Shown here: positions 13,501-22,800 of the stretch, in pieces
How positions within the stretch are numbered: position 1 is the first letter of the stretch
Layout: every line of letters starts with the position of its first letter
Assembly: GCA_965153355.1 (NCBI GenBank)
Contig: OZ231126.1
Coordinates: 92,070,001-92,134,000 of the forward strand
Direction: 5' to 3'
Source: Flaccisagitta enflata
Taxonomy: Eukaryota; Chaetognatha; Sagittoidea; Aphragmophora
Length of the DNA stretch: 64,000 bases
The notes under the pieces: model-generated
Database searches by the model: none
The model's input: the letters and a program-made list of their open reading frames with translations, nothing else
What the model was told of the DNA's origin: nothing
Translations under genes and position numbers: made by a program

Positions 13501-16500
13501 GTCAGGGGAGAAAATGAGGACAATGATTTGAGGCAGTTTGAAGCAGCAGTTGGGATAAAAGGATTAAAGGGCTAAGGAAGCAGTTAGGATCTGGAGATAT
13601 TTGTAGAGATATTTGTAGAGATATTTGTAGAGATATTTGTAGCGATATTTGTAGCGATATTTGTAGCGATATTTGTAGCGATATTTGTAGAGATATTTGT
13701 AGAGATATTTGTAGAGATATTTGTAGAGATATTTGTAGAGATATTTGTAGAGATATTTGTAGAGATATTTGTAGAGATATTTGTAGAGATATTTGTAGAG
13801 ATATTTGTAGAGATATTTGTAGAGATATTTGTAGAGATATTTGTAGAGATATTTGTAGAGATATTTGTAGAGAAATTTGTAGAGATATTTGTAGAGATAT
13901 TTGTAGAGATGCAACAGATCCATCCATATCGGAGTGACTAATTAACTTTCTAACCCGACGCAGTACTTATGGTTTTAACTTAGTTGACTTTCCTCTAAAC
14001 ATTCTGGTTGACTTCCATATCAGCTTGGAAATACTTTCAGGTTGACTTATTTGGTTGACTTCTTTTATACTTTCAAGTTGACTTTCATATCAGCCAGGAG
14101 ACACTTACGGTTGACTTGTTTGGTTGACTTTCCTCTCAACATTCTGGTTGACTTCCATATCAGCTTGGAAATACCTTCTGGTTGACTTATTCAGTTGACT
14201 TCTTTTATACATTCAAGTTGACTTTCATATCAGCCAGGTGACACTTTCGGTTGACTTATTCGGTTGACTTCTTTTATACATTCAAGTTTACTTTCATATC
14301 AGCCAGGAGACACTTTGGGTTGACTTGTTTGGCTGACTTTCATTTATACATTCTTGTTGACTGTCATATCAGAGTTTTGGTTGACTCCTTGGCTGACTTT
14401 GTTCCCTACATTTTGGTTGACTCTCGTATCAGCCAAGAAATACTTTCCATATTAGGTTGACTTTTTTGGTTAACTTTCTCCTATACATTTTGGTTGACTT
14501 ATTTTATCAACTTATTTGGTTGACGTTTTGGTTGACTATAAACTGGCTGACTCTCTTACACAATCTGGTTGATCTACGTATCAGCCAGGAGATACTTTCA
14601 AGCTTTTTAAGAGATTAAGTCCAGCGTGAAATATTCATCAATTTGTTCCCCCTATATAAATAAGTTTATATCTCATAAACCAGACTTCAGATTTAAATCG
14701 AATTTTGAAGGAGCTCTTTAATTGACATTATTTACCTGTTTACTAAGTTTTAAAAAAATTCATAAAGTTTTACTACCCTTTGCCTATGAAAACTGCTTAA
14801 GTCCTAGTAACATATTACTACATAAATAAGCTAATATCTCATAAACCAGGCTTCAGATTTAATTCGAATTTTGCAGGGGTTGTTTATTTACTACCCTTTA
14901 CTTAAATACGAAATTAGAAAAAAATTCATAAACTTTTACTACCCTTTGCCTATGTAAATCGCCTAAGTCCTAGTAACATATTACTACATAAATAAGCTAA
15001 TATCTTCTAAACCAGACTTCAGATTTAATTCGAATTTTGCAGGGGTTGTTTATTTACTACCCTCTACTTGTATACCAAATTAAAAAAAAATTCATAAACT
15101 TTTACTACCCTCTACCTATTTAAACCACCTAAGTCCCAGCTAAATATTACTACAAAAATAATAGGCAAAGGGTAGTAAAAGTTTATGAATTTTTCTGAAA
15201 ATTGGTACACAAGCTCCTATTGACATAAAAATAACACTGGTTAAGTTTCATGAACTTCTGAAGTCTGGATCAAAAGATATGAGAAGGTTTTACACAGACA
15301 GACAGACAGACACACACACAGACAGACTAGCACAAACAGGCTATCTCATAGTCCACCGACGAAAACTGTTCGTCGGGGACAACAAGGTTCCCTCATCACA
15401 TTTGTAAAAATATTGATATCATAGCAGTTAAGACTGTTCGAAAAAATAATTTTGGTTTCCATAGCAACTGAAAAACTCAGGAACACAAGCATCAATAGAA
15501 CAACTTATATTTCATAAATCAAGTTTGTAATATGAGATTGAAACACTTAAATACCATCCTCCGGTTTAGGCTGTTATTCCACGAACCCCACTGTACAATT
15601 ATCATTACTTTAACAATTATAATTTCACAGATCATACACATAATCATAATACACATTTCACAGATCATGTTTGCGGTTTTATCGTCTACCTCTAAAGCTG
15701 TAAATCGATGTACAATAGGGGCACTGGTACGCGCCTTTGTAGGGCGACTGCGACATGCCTTTCGGCGTGTAGAAGTTTTTATCGTCTGAATCTCCTTTGT
15801 CGACAAACTTGTGACGCATGTGGACTTGGCGACGGAGTTCGCGCGACCCGGACTCGTTGTTGCGATGAACGACGATGCCATCCTCGTCATCGTCGTCGAC
15901 ATCGCCATCGCTGCTCGCGCCCGAATCAGAGCGAGAGTCATCTTCGCCCTCAATGGGTTCCTAGAACCATGTGAAATAATGAATCAAATCAGTCAATTGT
16001 ACACGCAAACAGCTCGACAATAACGCCCTAAAACCACATACTACCACATACACAGATCAAAAAATAATAATTCAATTCAATTGTACACGCAAAGAGCTCG
16101 ACAATAACGCCCTAAAACCACATACTATCACATACACAGATCAAAAAATAATAATTTATGTTCAGAATAACATATCCGAGTGCGTCGGGCCGTTTGAACC
16201 AAATTTTTGACGAGCACGAATGAAAAAAAACTCACTCAGGACCCAAAATTTGACTTTTGGGTACCTTAGACTGAAAAAAGCTCAGAAAATCAATATTTCT
16301 CAAGGACGGTTAGACGGACGGACAGACAGAGTCCTAAAGTTGCGTGGCACGCGACTAAAAAACCATTTAACCATCCAATACGAAGACCAATAAACTGTTC
16401 TTGGCCAAAGACAAATGAGAACTGTTTTTCTTCTTTCCTACCTCTGAAAATTCATTGCCGTCTTCGAAGTTGGAATCGGGGAATTGGTCCTCGTCTTCCA

Positions 16501-19500
16501 TGGCATCCATGACCTCGCCCTCTTCGTCCATGCACATTTCCTCCATCTCTTCTTCTTGTCCGTCCTCCGGCACTTCCTCACCATCCGAGTCCCCAATCAG
16601 ACCCTCCACCTCCTCCCCGCCCTCCTCTTTTCCCAACAATTCTTCCTCAGTCATGTCCGCCGTTTCTATGCGAAAGCAGAGTGATTTGGAATAATTTAGT
16701 ACATTCAATGACGAAACAAATTTGAGAAAAAATGAGTTATGGGCCGACCGACGGACGGACTAAGCATCTTATAGAGTTACTTGTCAGCAATTAACTAGTC
16801 ATCCAAGGATCGCACATGGTCAGCGGTACCCGATGCCCTGCTAGGAGTGATCAGCTGAAGAAGTATAGTGAGAGCAGGGCAGCGGCCCCAAAGGGCCGAT
16901 GTCCTGTAGGACACAGGGGTGAATTTCCAGACGTCCTTAGAAGGCACATTAAAGGGCTGACATGCTTGATTTTGAGCCTGACAAGGCTGATTTAGGGTAT
17001 TAGAGAGCTAATTTTGGAGCTGAAAGGGCTGATTTTGGGCCTGAGAGGACTGATTTTGGGCCTGAGAGAGCTGATTTTGAGCTTGAGAGGGCCGATTTTG
17101 GGCTTGAGAGGGCTGATTTGGGGCTAATTTGGAGCTAATTTTGGAGCTGAAAGAGCTGATTTTGGGCCTGAGAGGGCTGATTTTGAGTCTGAGAGGGCTG
17201 ATTTTGGGCCTGAGAGGGCTGATTTTGGGCTTGAGAGGGCTGATTTTGGGCTTGAGAGGGCTGATTTTGGGCCTGAGAGGGCTGATTTTGGGCTAGAGAG
17301 GGCTGATTTTGGGCTTGAGAGGGCTGATTTGGGGTCTGAGAGGGGCCTCGGGGGGGGGGACGTACGTACGGACGTACGTACGGACGTCTGGAAATTCACC
17401 CCTGTGTCCTACAGGACATCGGCCCTTTGGGGGGCCAAAAAGAAGAAAGAGGTAAAATATAGGAAAGACAAGAAAAATTTCGCAAAAGCGTTAGATGGTC
17501 AGAGGTACCCGTGCCGTGCCTAAGTAAGTTGTGCTTGAAGTTTAGGAGGTAGCAGGGCAGCGGCCCCGAAGGGCTTAATGACCTATACTTCCACACGGGG
17601 AATTTTTTCCTCCTCCTCACCCCCCCCACTCAAATCCTAGCCTTAAGGGCCAAATCCTAGCCTTAAGGGCCAAATCCCAGTCTCATGGCCCAAATCCCAG
17701 TCTCAAGGCCCAAATCCCAGTCTCAAGGCCCAAATCCCAGTCTCAAGGCCCAAATCCCAGTCTCAAGGCCCAAATCCCAGTCTCAAGGCCCAAATCCCAG
17801 TCTCAAGGCCCAAATCCCAGTCTCAAGGCCCAAATCCCAGTCTCAAGGCCCAAATCCCAGTCTCAAGGCCCAAATCCCAGTCTCAAGGCCCAAATCTCAG
17901 TATCAAGGCCCAAATCCCAGTCTCAAGGCCCAAATCCCAGTCTCAAGGCCCAAATCCCAGTCTCAAGGCCCAAATCCCAGTCTCAAGGCCCAAATCCCAG
18001 TCTCAAGGGCCAAATCCCAGTCTCAAGGCCCAAATCCCAGTCTCAAGGCCCAAATCCCAGTCTCAAGGCCCAAATCCCAGTCTCAAGGCCCAAATCCCAG
18101 TCTCAAGGCCCAAATCCCAGTCTCAAGGCCCAAATCCCAGTCTCAAGGCCCAAATCCCAGTCTCAAGGCTCAAATCCCAGTCTCAAGGCCCAAATCCCAG
18201 TCTCAAGGCCCAAATCCCATCCTAAAGGCTAGGATTTGGGCCTCATAGGTGGCATTTAGCTGGGAGACTGGGATTTGAGTGGGGGGACGACCGTAGGAAG
18301 AGGAATGTGAGAAGGAGAAAATTCCCCCGTGGGAAAGCATAGGTCATCGACCCCTCCGGCGCCGCTGCCCAAAAAGGAAGGATATGAGGACGTTTTCGGC
18401 TTACGAGATACAAGATCAGAATCGCATACGACACATTACGCACAAGCGCAATCGTCTAGGACACATTTGCCATTGACGAACTGCAACGCCGGCACAATCC
18501 ACATACCCTCGGCCTCACCTTCAACATCATCGCCGGCATTTTCCAAAAGTGCGTCTTCGTCGTCTTCCGCGGATGACATTTTCTGCTCGCTCTTTGTCTT
18601 AGAATTTGCCTGATAATCTTCTTCGTCTCCTTCGGCGCAATCCTCGGCCTCAACCACCTCAAAATGGTCAAAATCGACCGAGTCAACTTCCATCCAGCTG
18701 CGGAATGAAAACAAATGTAACAAATTATGAAATCTGAATGGTAGCCCACCAACAAATCAAACTATGAAATGTGCAACAAAAAGTATCGTACAAAAAACTT
18801 AAGAAAAATATTTAAAAAAAAAAGACTTATTAACAAAATAAAACATTCAAAAGCTACTCATTTCTGTTTAGTATATGCTTCCACTCATATACTTACATAT
18901 CCAATTTTAGGTACGACCTAAATTTAGTGGTTACTGAAATTCAAAACCTTTGGATAAGTAATTTTTATGCAGAAAACAAGACTTTTGTCTTATCTCTCAA
19001 ACAATTATAATTTTTCATTAGAGCTATTAGGTTAAGGGATAGATGTTAGTGCTGACTTCTGGCATTGACAGGGGTAGTCAATTCAGCAAAGGTTAAATCC
19101 AATTGAAAAAAAGGAACTATGGGGATCCGACTCCCTAGCTGTAACCCCTCCTCTCAATTAAACTATTGGGGTGGGAATATGGACAATTTATACTATTTTG
19201 TGTTAAAGGGAAATCTTACTGATTGGAGGAATGGGAATTTATCTTCATGTCTATGTCATGGAAAGCTTCCCATCAGTTCAGAGGGATATGGCTAAAAATC
19301 ACGCGGATGGTAATCATCGATAATAATCGTCAATTCCGCCGCCAATTTCCCTATCATTAACACAATGCTCAAACACTAAAACCATCCAGGATAACTCGGT
19401 CCAAAAGAGCTAAAGAGAGAGAATTCGACCGAATTAAAAAAAAATCAAGACTATTCAAGAGAAAGGTCCGGGCTTTTACTGGTGGGAACTGGGAACCAGG

Positions 19501-20263
19501 AGATCGAGCATTCTAGCCGACTGGCCTCGACTCAAACTGGTCTCAACGACTAAAAAGATTAAACCAATCGACGGAAGAAGCTATTGGAGAAGCGTGCACG
19601 TATATCCTCGAGAGCAGGGGATAAAGCCTCTTAGTCCAACAGGTGCGCCGTGGTGGCCGAGGGAAAGAAAGAAATAGAAGGGCAGAAAAACAAATAAAAG
19701 GGTAGAAAAAGAAAATGGCAGTATAAGAAAAGAGCAAAAAAAGAAAAAAAAAGGCAGAAAAAACCGTGATGAAAAAAAGAGTGAAGAATAAAAAGATAGA
19801 AATGGGGCAGAGAACACAAAGGGCAGAAGAATATGGAAAGATAAGGGCAGAAAAAAAATAAGGGGGGAAGAAAATGGAAAGAAAGGGACAGAAAAAAAAA
19901 GGAATAAGGGCAGAAAAACAAAAGAAAAGAATGGGCAGAGAAAGAAAAAGGCAGACACAGAAAAAGGCAGGGAAAAAGAAAGAAAAATATAGTAAAAAAG
20001 AGTGAAGGGCAGAAAACAGAGAAAGGGCAGAAGGAAATGGAAAGAAAAGGGCAGAAAAAAAGGATAGAGGCACAAGAAAAAGAAAGATAGGGCAGAGAAA
20101 AAAAGAGCAAAAGGAAGAAAAAGGGGTCGAAAATAGGCGCTGAAAGAGGGATCAATGAAGTAAGGGGCAAAAAAAAAGAAGGTGACTTTTACACTTATGA
20201 TTCGAGCACTACCGACCGGCGGACGCAGGGTCAAACCCTCCTATTTAGTCGCGAGTCCGCGAC

Positions 20264-20335
<72 letters not shown>

Positions 20336-21403
20336 AGGAAAGAAAGAAAGAAAGAAAGAAACAAGGAAAGAAAGAAGGAATGAAAGAAAGAAGGAATGAA
20401 AGAAACAAGGAATGAAAGAAACAAGGAAAACAAGGCCGGATACACGGTCCAAGACGGTGCGCCGGAATTTTTAGGTGATATCAAACATTTCCTGTGATTT
20501 TTAACTCGAGCGTGACCAACCATCAAACAGACAGAGCCTCTATTTGAGGTGCAACGGCGCACCTAAAAAGAAAGAAAGGCAGATACAATGTCAATGAGAG
20601 ACAATGATGAAAATGAGAACGTCAAAGAGGAAGGGACATAGGCAGAAACAGAAAGTTCAGGAGGGTTAGAGGCGCAAAAAACGTGATCTTCACGGGGAGA
20701 GAGATAATATGAAAAACGGGTCGACATACACTGAGGCAACAGATAAAATCGCCTTTAAACGACAGGAAAACAAGGTTACCTAACTAACAAAGCCAACCAA
20801 AGGCCACGCTGGGCAAAAGAGCTCAAAATAATGTTTCTGTTCTCGAGACAATTGCGCATTTACACCCTGTCCTCAAACGTCAAAGTCAATGACTCTGAGC
20901 CGAAGGAAGCCTCGTCCAGTTTCCTTTCTCGACATTCAAGGTTAAGAGGCTCACGAAGACCGCAGATACGTTCCACAAAAGTCAGCCAGCAAGTGACACG
21001 CACACACACACAAATCCTCAAGCGAGAGAGAGGAACAATTGATTGAGTTCCATCGAGTTGGCAAGGAGCAAGCGACCGTCGTCTTTTCCATCGTCGTTGT
21101 CAACGTCGTCGTCGTTATCAGTTTTGGTGTAGTCGTCCTATGCCTCTCGTTCGAGACTGTCATTTCCCTTCGTCCTTCCTAACGTGGTTGATAATATCGT
21201 CGTCGTTGTCGTCGTCGTCGTTGTCAACCTCCTGCCATTGGCATCTTTCTCTCGCCTGCCGGCTGTGGATTGAGAGGAAGAAGGAGGTGGTGATGGTAGC
21301 GGAGGAGGACGATGAAGAGGAGGAGAAGGATGAAAAGAAGGAACGGGTAAGCAATTCCAACTCACGCTTCTCTCGACTTATTTTTCTCTCTTTCTCTGTC
21401 CAT
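2347..21403 (-). CDS. C2H2 zinc-finger protein with acidic N-terminal region, six-exon model
   Basis: Joined minus-strand exons: 21366-21403 (tentative), 18507-18697, 16442-16665, 15690-15960, 3307-3487, 2347-2518. All junctions are GT-AG and every phase agrees, giving 358 residues. Residues about 15-170 are very rich in Asp/Glu (stretches such as MTEEELLGKEEGGEEVEG). A first finger follows, CPYC-x12-H-x4-H, its cysteine half ending exon 4 and its histidine half opening exon 5. A basic linker (APPRQYKASEGSD) leads to a second finger, CPLC-x12-H-x4-H, close to the C-terminus; the protein ends TSLSTT. Paired C2H2 fingers suggest nucleic-acid binding in the nucleus, but I do not recognise the orthologue and do not assign a target. 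Introns are 788, 12202, 481, 1841 and 2668 bp. The 12.2-kb intron is filled by nested repeats. Exons 2-6 are well supported; exon 1 is uncertain. Confidence 0.8.
2800..3170. mobile_element. MITE-like element with long inverted arms
   Basis: About 130-bp arms: the left runs from GTGTCAGGGTGCCAAAATTG through CATCGTT-like AACTATCGTTAGGGTGA; the right arm (3000-3170) is its diverged reverse complement. It lies in the last zinc-finger intron. A related half copy is seen near 39085-39180 (AAATGAGCCATTGCGCGAC). Confidence 0.65.
3307..3487 (-). CDS. Zinc-finger gene exon 5, second half of finger 1
   Basis: The acceptor TTGCTTCAG precedes GT GAT TTG; joining to exon 4 gives FRGDLFKHLRRKHHGM, restoring the CPYC-x12-H-x4-H spacing. 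The rest of the 59 codons is a basic linker (GKCEPIRAPPRQYKASEG) ending LFASYKS. The donor TCT GG|GTATGC leaves phase 2. The exact finger spacing confirms that the join spans intron 3488-15689. Confidence 0.87.
3595..3795. repeat. Left arm of inverted repeat flanking the 12.2-kb intron contents
   Basis: This segment (ACAGTGGGGTTCATGGAATA ... TTGCTATGGAAACCAAAATC) is the diverged reverse complement of 15402-15600. It lies about 110 bp inside the acceptor end of the intron. Confidence 0.75.
3829..3980. repeat. Near-perfect palindrome (foldback)
   Basis: CTACAACTTTCCCACAGTAT ... GCTAGGGAGCATCA is followed by TGATGCTCCCTAGC ... ATACTGTGGGAAAGTAGTTG, with arms of about 65 bp and a short centre (CACATAGCAACCACTAA). 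It lies immediately left of carrier copy 1. Confidence 0.8.
4420..4535. repeat. (CT)n(GT)n microsatellite
   Basis: TCTCTC passes into a long TGTG run with a few TATG/AGTG interruptions. A matching GT run sits at the same place in carrier copy 2 (24108-24221). Confidence 0.95.
4615..4930. repeat. GTCAACC array, copy 1 (opposite orientation to next block)
   Basis: Units are CAACCAAAGAGT and CAACCAGGT, then CAGCCAAGGAGT. It is the reverse complement in motif of the GGTTGAC arrays that start at 5046, so the strand of the motif switches at about 4960-5046. The same switch is present in copy 2 (47965-48320 against 48436 on). Confidence 0.9.
5046..6722. repeat. 12-bp GGTTGACTTTTT minisatellite, copy 1
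   Basis: About 137 units of TTTTTGGTTGAC with variants TTTCTGG, GTTTTGG and TTTCCGG in blocks. Units shortened to 11 bp occur near 5640, 5819, 5974, 6141 and 6224. Because 12 is a multiple of three, all frames stay open for long stretches (FLVD, WLTF); these are not called as genes. Confidence 0.97.
6727..6913 (-). mobile_element. SINE-sized element fragment in the 12-bp array
   Basis: TCGCATGCACGCGACTCTAC, then a (TCCG/TCGG) run, CACTTTACTTTTTT, ending GGCCTTGTT. It is a shortened member of the family at 31583-31763, 37927-38132 and 55221-55397. The flanking GGTTGACTTTTT arrays continue on both sides, so it inserted into the array; copy 2 lacks it. Confidence 0.6.
6914..10540. repeat. Three higher-order units of about 1.2 kb, copy 1
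   Basis: Each unit has 24-bp TTGACTTTTTCATAGACTC repeats, a GTTGTATCTCTCAAGGCTGT block, and a 230-bp conserved segment (7576-7806, 8782-9017, 10046-10275) with CTGCTGCTGCTG, GGGTATATATAAGGATGG and GGCAGGGGTTTAAAGGGGGA. Spacings are about 1206 and 1264 bp. Confidence 0.85.
10547..12462 (-). mobile_element. ORF1-only LINE-like insertion inside a 10-kb minisatellite element
   Basis: The homologous 10-kb element reads uninterrupted across this point (TTCTAAT to GGGGGTAGG at 53538-53539), so 10547-12462 is an insertion of 1.9 kb. On the minus strand, 12057-11021 encodes an ORF1-like protein: a long coiled coil (about residues 10-180) and then RNNIIIFG plus LRPLVVKFVCSEKKRAML, the RRM-like region of CR1/L2/Jockey-type ORF1 proteins. 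The frame breaks near 11215, at a GGAGAAAT direct repeat, and continues to GGRRERRIACFPIK. The 3' end carries an A/T-rich (ATATT)-like tail. No reverse transcriptase follows. No clear target duplication was seen. Confidence 0.7.
12640..13560. repeat. GGCAGCAGTTGGG array, copy 1
   Basis: Irregular 30-40-bp units (GGCAGCAGTTGGGGTAAGAA, AGGACAAAGGGATCA). It aligns with 53680-54650 in copy 2. A 141-codon minus-strand frame survives in both (12775-13200 and 53831-54256), but its Pro/Leu-rich product is repeat-derived. Confidence 0.85.
13590..13905. repeat. 12-bp AGATATTTGTAG minisatellite, copy 1
   Basis: About 26 units with AGCGATATTTGT variants near 13640-13680. The copy 2 equivalent (56785-57480) runs in the opposite direction. 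Confidence 0.95.
13960..14620. repeat. About 90-bp CATATCAGCCAGGAGACAC repeats, copy 1
   Basis: Units combine TTGGTTGACTTCTTTTATAC, ATTCAAGTTGACTTTCATAT and CAGCCAGGAGACACTTT. They align with 57540-58215 in copy 2. Confidence 0.85.
14655..15290. repeat. 165-bp core repeats of carrier copy 1
   Basis: Three full units and a part, spaced about 166 bp (CTCATAAACCAG at 14672 and 14838, variant at 15004), with ATTCATAAACTTTTACTACC, TTTGCCTATG and AAGTCCTAGTAACATATTAC. The same core occurs at 1-400, 24240-24880, 30600-31090, 47700-47910 and 58250-58700. Confidence 0.9.
15402..15600. repeat. Right arm of inverted repeat flanking the 12.2-kb intron contents
   Basis: Reverse complement of 3595-3795 (TTTTGGTTTCCATAGCAACT ... 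TTCCACGAACCCCACTGT). It ends about 90 bp from the intron donor at 15689. The arms enclose carrier copy 1 and its insert. Confidence 0.75.
15690..15960 (-). CDS. Zinc-finger gene exon 4, first half of finger 1
   Basis: The acceptor GGTTCTAG precedes GAA CCC (phase 0). The donor is AGA G|GTAGAC (phase 1). The 90 codons include an Asp/Ser-rich tract (SDGDVDDDDEDG), a basic stretch (SRELRRQVHMRHKFVDKG) and YQCPYCTSIYSFR, the two-cysteine half of a C2H2 finger. The finger is completed across a 12.2-kb intron by exon 5. Confidence 0.85.
16442..16665 (-). CDS. Zinc-finger gene exon 3, very acidic region
   Basis: The acceptor TTTCGCATAG precedes AA ACG GCG GAC; the donor is TCA GAG|GTAGGA. The 74 codons (TADMTEEELLGKEEGG through DGNEFSE) are almost half Asp/Glu. 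The leading two bases complete a Glu codon from exon 2, and the exon ends in phase 0. No known domain is visible; acidic tracts of this kind are common in chromatin and transcription proteins. Confidence 0.75.
16790..17530. mobile_element. Foldback element with a 21-bp minisatellite loop
   Basis: Arms: 16903-16942 (GGCCGATGTCCTGTAGGACA, CAGGGGTGAATTTCCAGACG) and the reverse complement at 17384-17425. The loop (16970-17340) is a 21-bp array, GGGCTGATTTTGGGCCTGAG. Outer parts (GGTCAGCGGTACCCGATGCC) recur at 33195 and 34385. It lies in the zinc-finger intron 16666-18506. Confidence 0.7.
17535..18400. mobile_element. Second foldback element with a 20-bp minisatellite loop
   Basis: Left arm GGGCAGCGGCCCCGAAGGGC ... 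ATGACCTATACTTCC ... GGGGAATTTTTTCCTCC (17554-17615); right arm is its reverse complement at about 18296-18370. The loop (17640-18230) holds about 29 units of CAAATCCCAGTCTCAAGGCC. It directly follows the first foldback and shares the CAGCGGCCCC motif. Confidence 0.7.
18507..18697 (-). CDS. Zinc-finger gene exon 2, acidic region
   Basis: The exon follows a pyrimidine-rich acceptor (TTTTCATTCCGCAG) and ends GAG G|GTATGTG. It encodes 63 codons beginning WMEVDSVDFDHFEVVEAEDC and ending DDVEGEAE, strongly acidic with a Lys-rich centre (NSKTKSEQKM). It starts in phase 2 and ends in phase 1, matching the next exon. The frame stays open upstream, so the exon could also be the first one, starting at the Met of MEVD. 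Confidence 0.7.
19660..20170. repeat. Purine-rich GGGCAGAAAAA array
   Basis: Irregular units of GGGCAGAAAAAAAGAAAA on the plus strand, almost free of pyrimidines. Long minus-strand open frames (Phe/Leu/Ser-rich) are by-products. It is inside the first zinc-finger intron. Confidence 0.85.
20262..20430. repeat. (GAAA)n microsatellite
   Basis: AAAGAAAG run with GGAA/ACAAGG variants at its right end, followed by AAGGCCGGATACACGG, the edge of the SINE-sized family. Confidence 0.95.
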
Positions 21404-22800
21404 GGGTTTCTCGAGCTTTCTTTCTCCCTGACAAGTTGAGAAAATCAACGTTCCTCGGTTCGAGGAAGAAGAAGATAGCCAAGTTTGAAGGCGAAGATAG
21501 AATTTAAGCAGCACGGGAGGCACAGACTTAGTCACGGTTATAAGGAATAAGAAAAGGATTCTCCACGCGGAGGAAAGAAAGGAACAGATGGCTCTCAGGA
21601 TGAGAAATCTCAAATCTGGTTTCACAATCAAACCTCACACGCACAATCAGAAACGGAAAGTGACGTACGATATGAAGAGTAGACTATCTTGAACACTCGT
21701 TACCACAAGTTATTCGTGAAAATCCCAAAGAATGGTTGAATCTCTAAGTTCCATGGTTGAATCTCTAAGTTCCATTACGACAATAAGAAAGTCTATTTGA
21801 CAAAATATTTGATCATTAAAGAGGCTAAAACATGAGCCGATGCCATGACGCAGCAATAAATTGAAAATTGGCCGACCGACGGGAAAACTTGATTAAGTAC
21901 TATGTTACTTACGCAAAGCCGACGTTAAGGTTGGTTATGTTGATTAACAGCCCGGCGCGTGACGTACAATTGTAACCCTTCCCGTCAGCTTGGGCGATGG
22001 ATGGCCGTCGGTGTTAATTCTAAACAATCAACAAGCAATATCCACGTCGATGATAATGAGGGTCGCGATCAATGCAAGTAGAGTTGAAGTCGTAATACAA
22101 TCATTTCTTGATTCCTCTTTCGTTCCCTTTTTTCGTCGAAAATTTTAAGGCAAGTTGCAGTCGTCCGTATCTCTCGAACTCCTTTCCTATCTCTCGAGAG
22201 AGTCTCGAACCGCACTGAATGTTAGAAAATAATCTCTTCGTCGTCTTCCTCTTCTCCTCTCCACCAAAGACTTCTACTACTTCTCAGCGAGGCAGTTCAG
22301 TGGTTGTCGTCCTCATCAGCCTTTCCGAGAGGCTGAACGTCGATGCAGCTAGGCAGAGGAAGAGGAGGAGGAGGAGGAGGAAGGAGAGGAGAGAGAATGA
22401 CGAGAAAAATAGAGAGAGATAGAGCGACACACACACAGGTCTTGTTCAGCTTCAACGACGACGATGTTAAGACGAGATTCCCTCTTTTCTTTCTCTCGAT
22501 GTCCTCTCCTCCTCTTCTTTGGAGGATATATGGAGTCGTGGTTTTAAAGCTAGACGAGAGAAGAAAGCTCGAGAGACAGAGAAAGAGAGAGAGGAATAAC
22601 GGAGGAAAGACAAAGAGGGACAAAGGCAGAAAGAAGCTGACGTCGCTCGTTCTTCTTTTCTCTCTCTGCCTCGTGGTCTTTGGCCACGCGGTGCAGTGCA
22701 CAGCTTGCTTCTTCCTCGTTGTCGTATTTAGACCCCCTCTCTCTGCCTACACGTTCTTTCCTTCTATCTTCACATTGACAGCGCAGAGGACTGCCGTATG
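20950..22800. promoter_or_regulatory. CpG-rich candidate promoter / 5' region
   Basis: This stretch is richer in G+C and CpG than its AT-rich surroundings, with many CGTCGTCG and TCTCGAG motifs and GA/CT-rich runs. It lies at the upstream end of the zinc-finger gene and holds its tentative first exon. Open frames on both strands (for example Ser- and Pro-rich ones) look like low-complexity by-products. A good plus-strand donor (GAACGG|GTAAGC, about 21340) could mark a divergent transcript. This is inferred from composition and position only. Confidence 0.35.
21366..21403 (-). CDS. Tentative first coding exon of the zinc-finger gene
   Basis: An ATG at 21403-21401 (context CCCATGG) opens MDREREKNKSRE. 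The frame ends with two leftover bases at a strong donor, GC|GTGAGT, at 21365. That phase is exactly what the next exon (18697) needs. It is the best upstream partner I found, and it lies at the edge of the CpG-rich region. The Arg/Glu/Lys-rich peptide is low complexity, so it may instead be 5' UTR with translation starting at MEVDSVDF in the next exon. Confidence 0.35.

Larger units (their letters stand above)
4566..14651. mobile_element. 10.1-kb minisatellite-cluster element, copy 1
   Basis: The element is bounded by CTA on both sides (4563-4565 and 14652-14654). Imperfect inverted termini are ACAAATTGA..AATATTTCAC at 4567-4587 and its reverse complement at 14626-14646 (19 of 21 match). Order inside: GTCAACC array, GGTTGAC 12-bp array, three higher-order units of about 1.2 kb, the LINE insertion, a GGCAGCAGTTGGG array, an AGATATTTGTAG array, and a CATATCAGCCAGGAGACAC array. 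Copy 2 at 47914-58248 has the same order. A carrier repeat at 24244-24246 shows the site without the insert. No intact mobility gene is visible. Confidence 0.75.
3997..15382 (+). mobile_element. Carrier (HINE/pearl-like) element, copy 1, interrupted by the 10.1-kb element
   Basis: The 5' part begins with a palindrome around GTCCCCGAC at 4010-4018, then an A-rich tract, 22-bp TACCTTAAAGTCCATGACGG repeats and a (CT)(GT) run to 4562. The 3' part (14652-15382) has tandem 165-bp core repeats (CTCATAAACCAGACTTCAG...), a CAGA/CACA run and a terminal hairpin, CCGACGAA-AACTG-TTCGTCGG, with GTCGGGGAC at 15372-15380. The short inverted motif shared by both ends plus a 3' hairpin recalls Helentron-associated elements; that assignment is inference. 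Confidence 0.55.

Noticed and set aside
19543-20234. Long minus-strand Phe/Leu/Ser open frames
   Set aside because: They are translations of the purine-rich GGGCAGAAAAA array, open in several frames at once.
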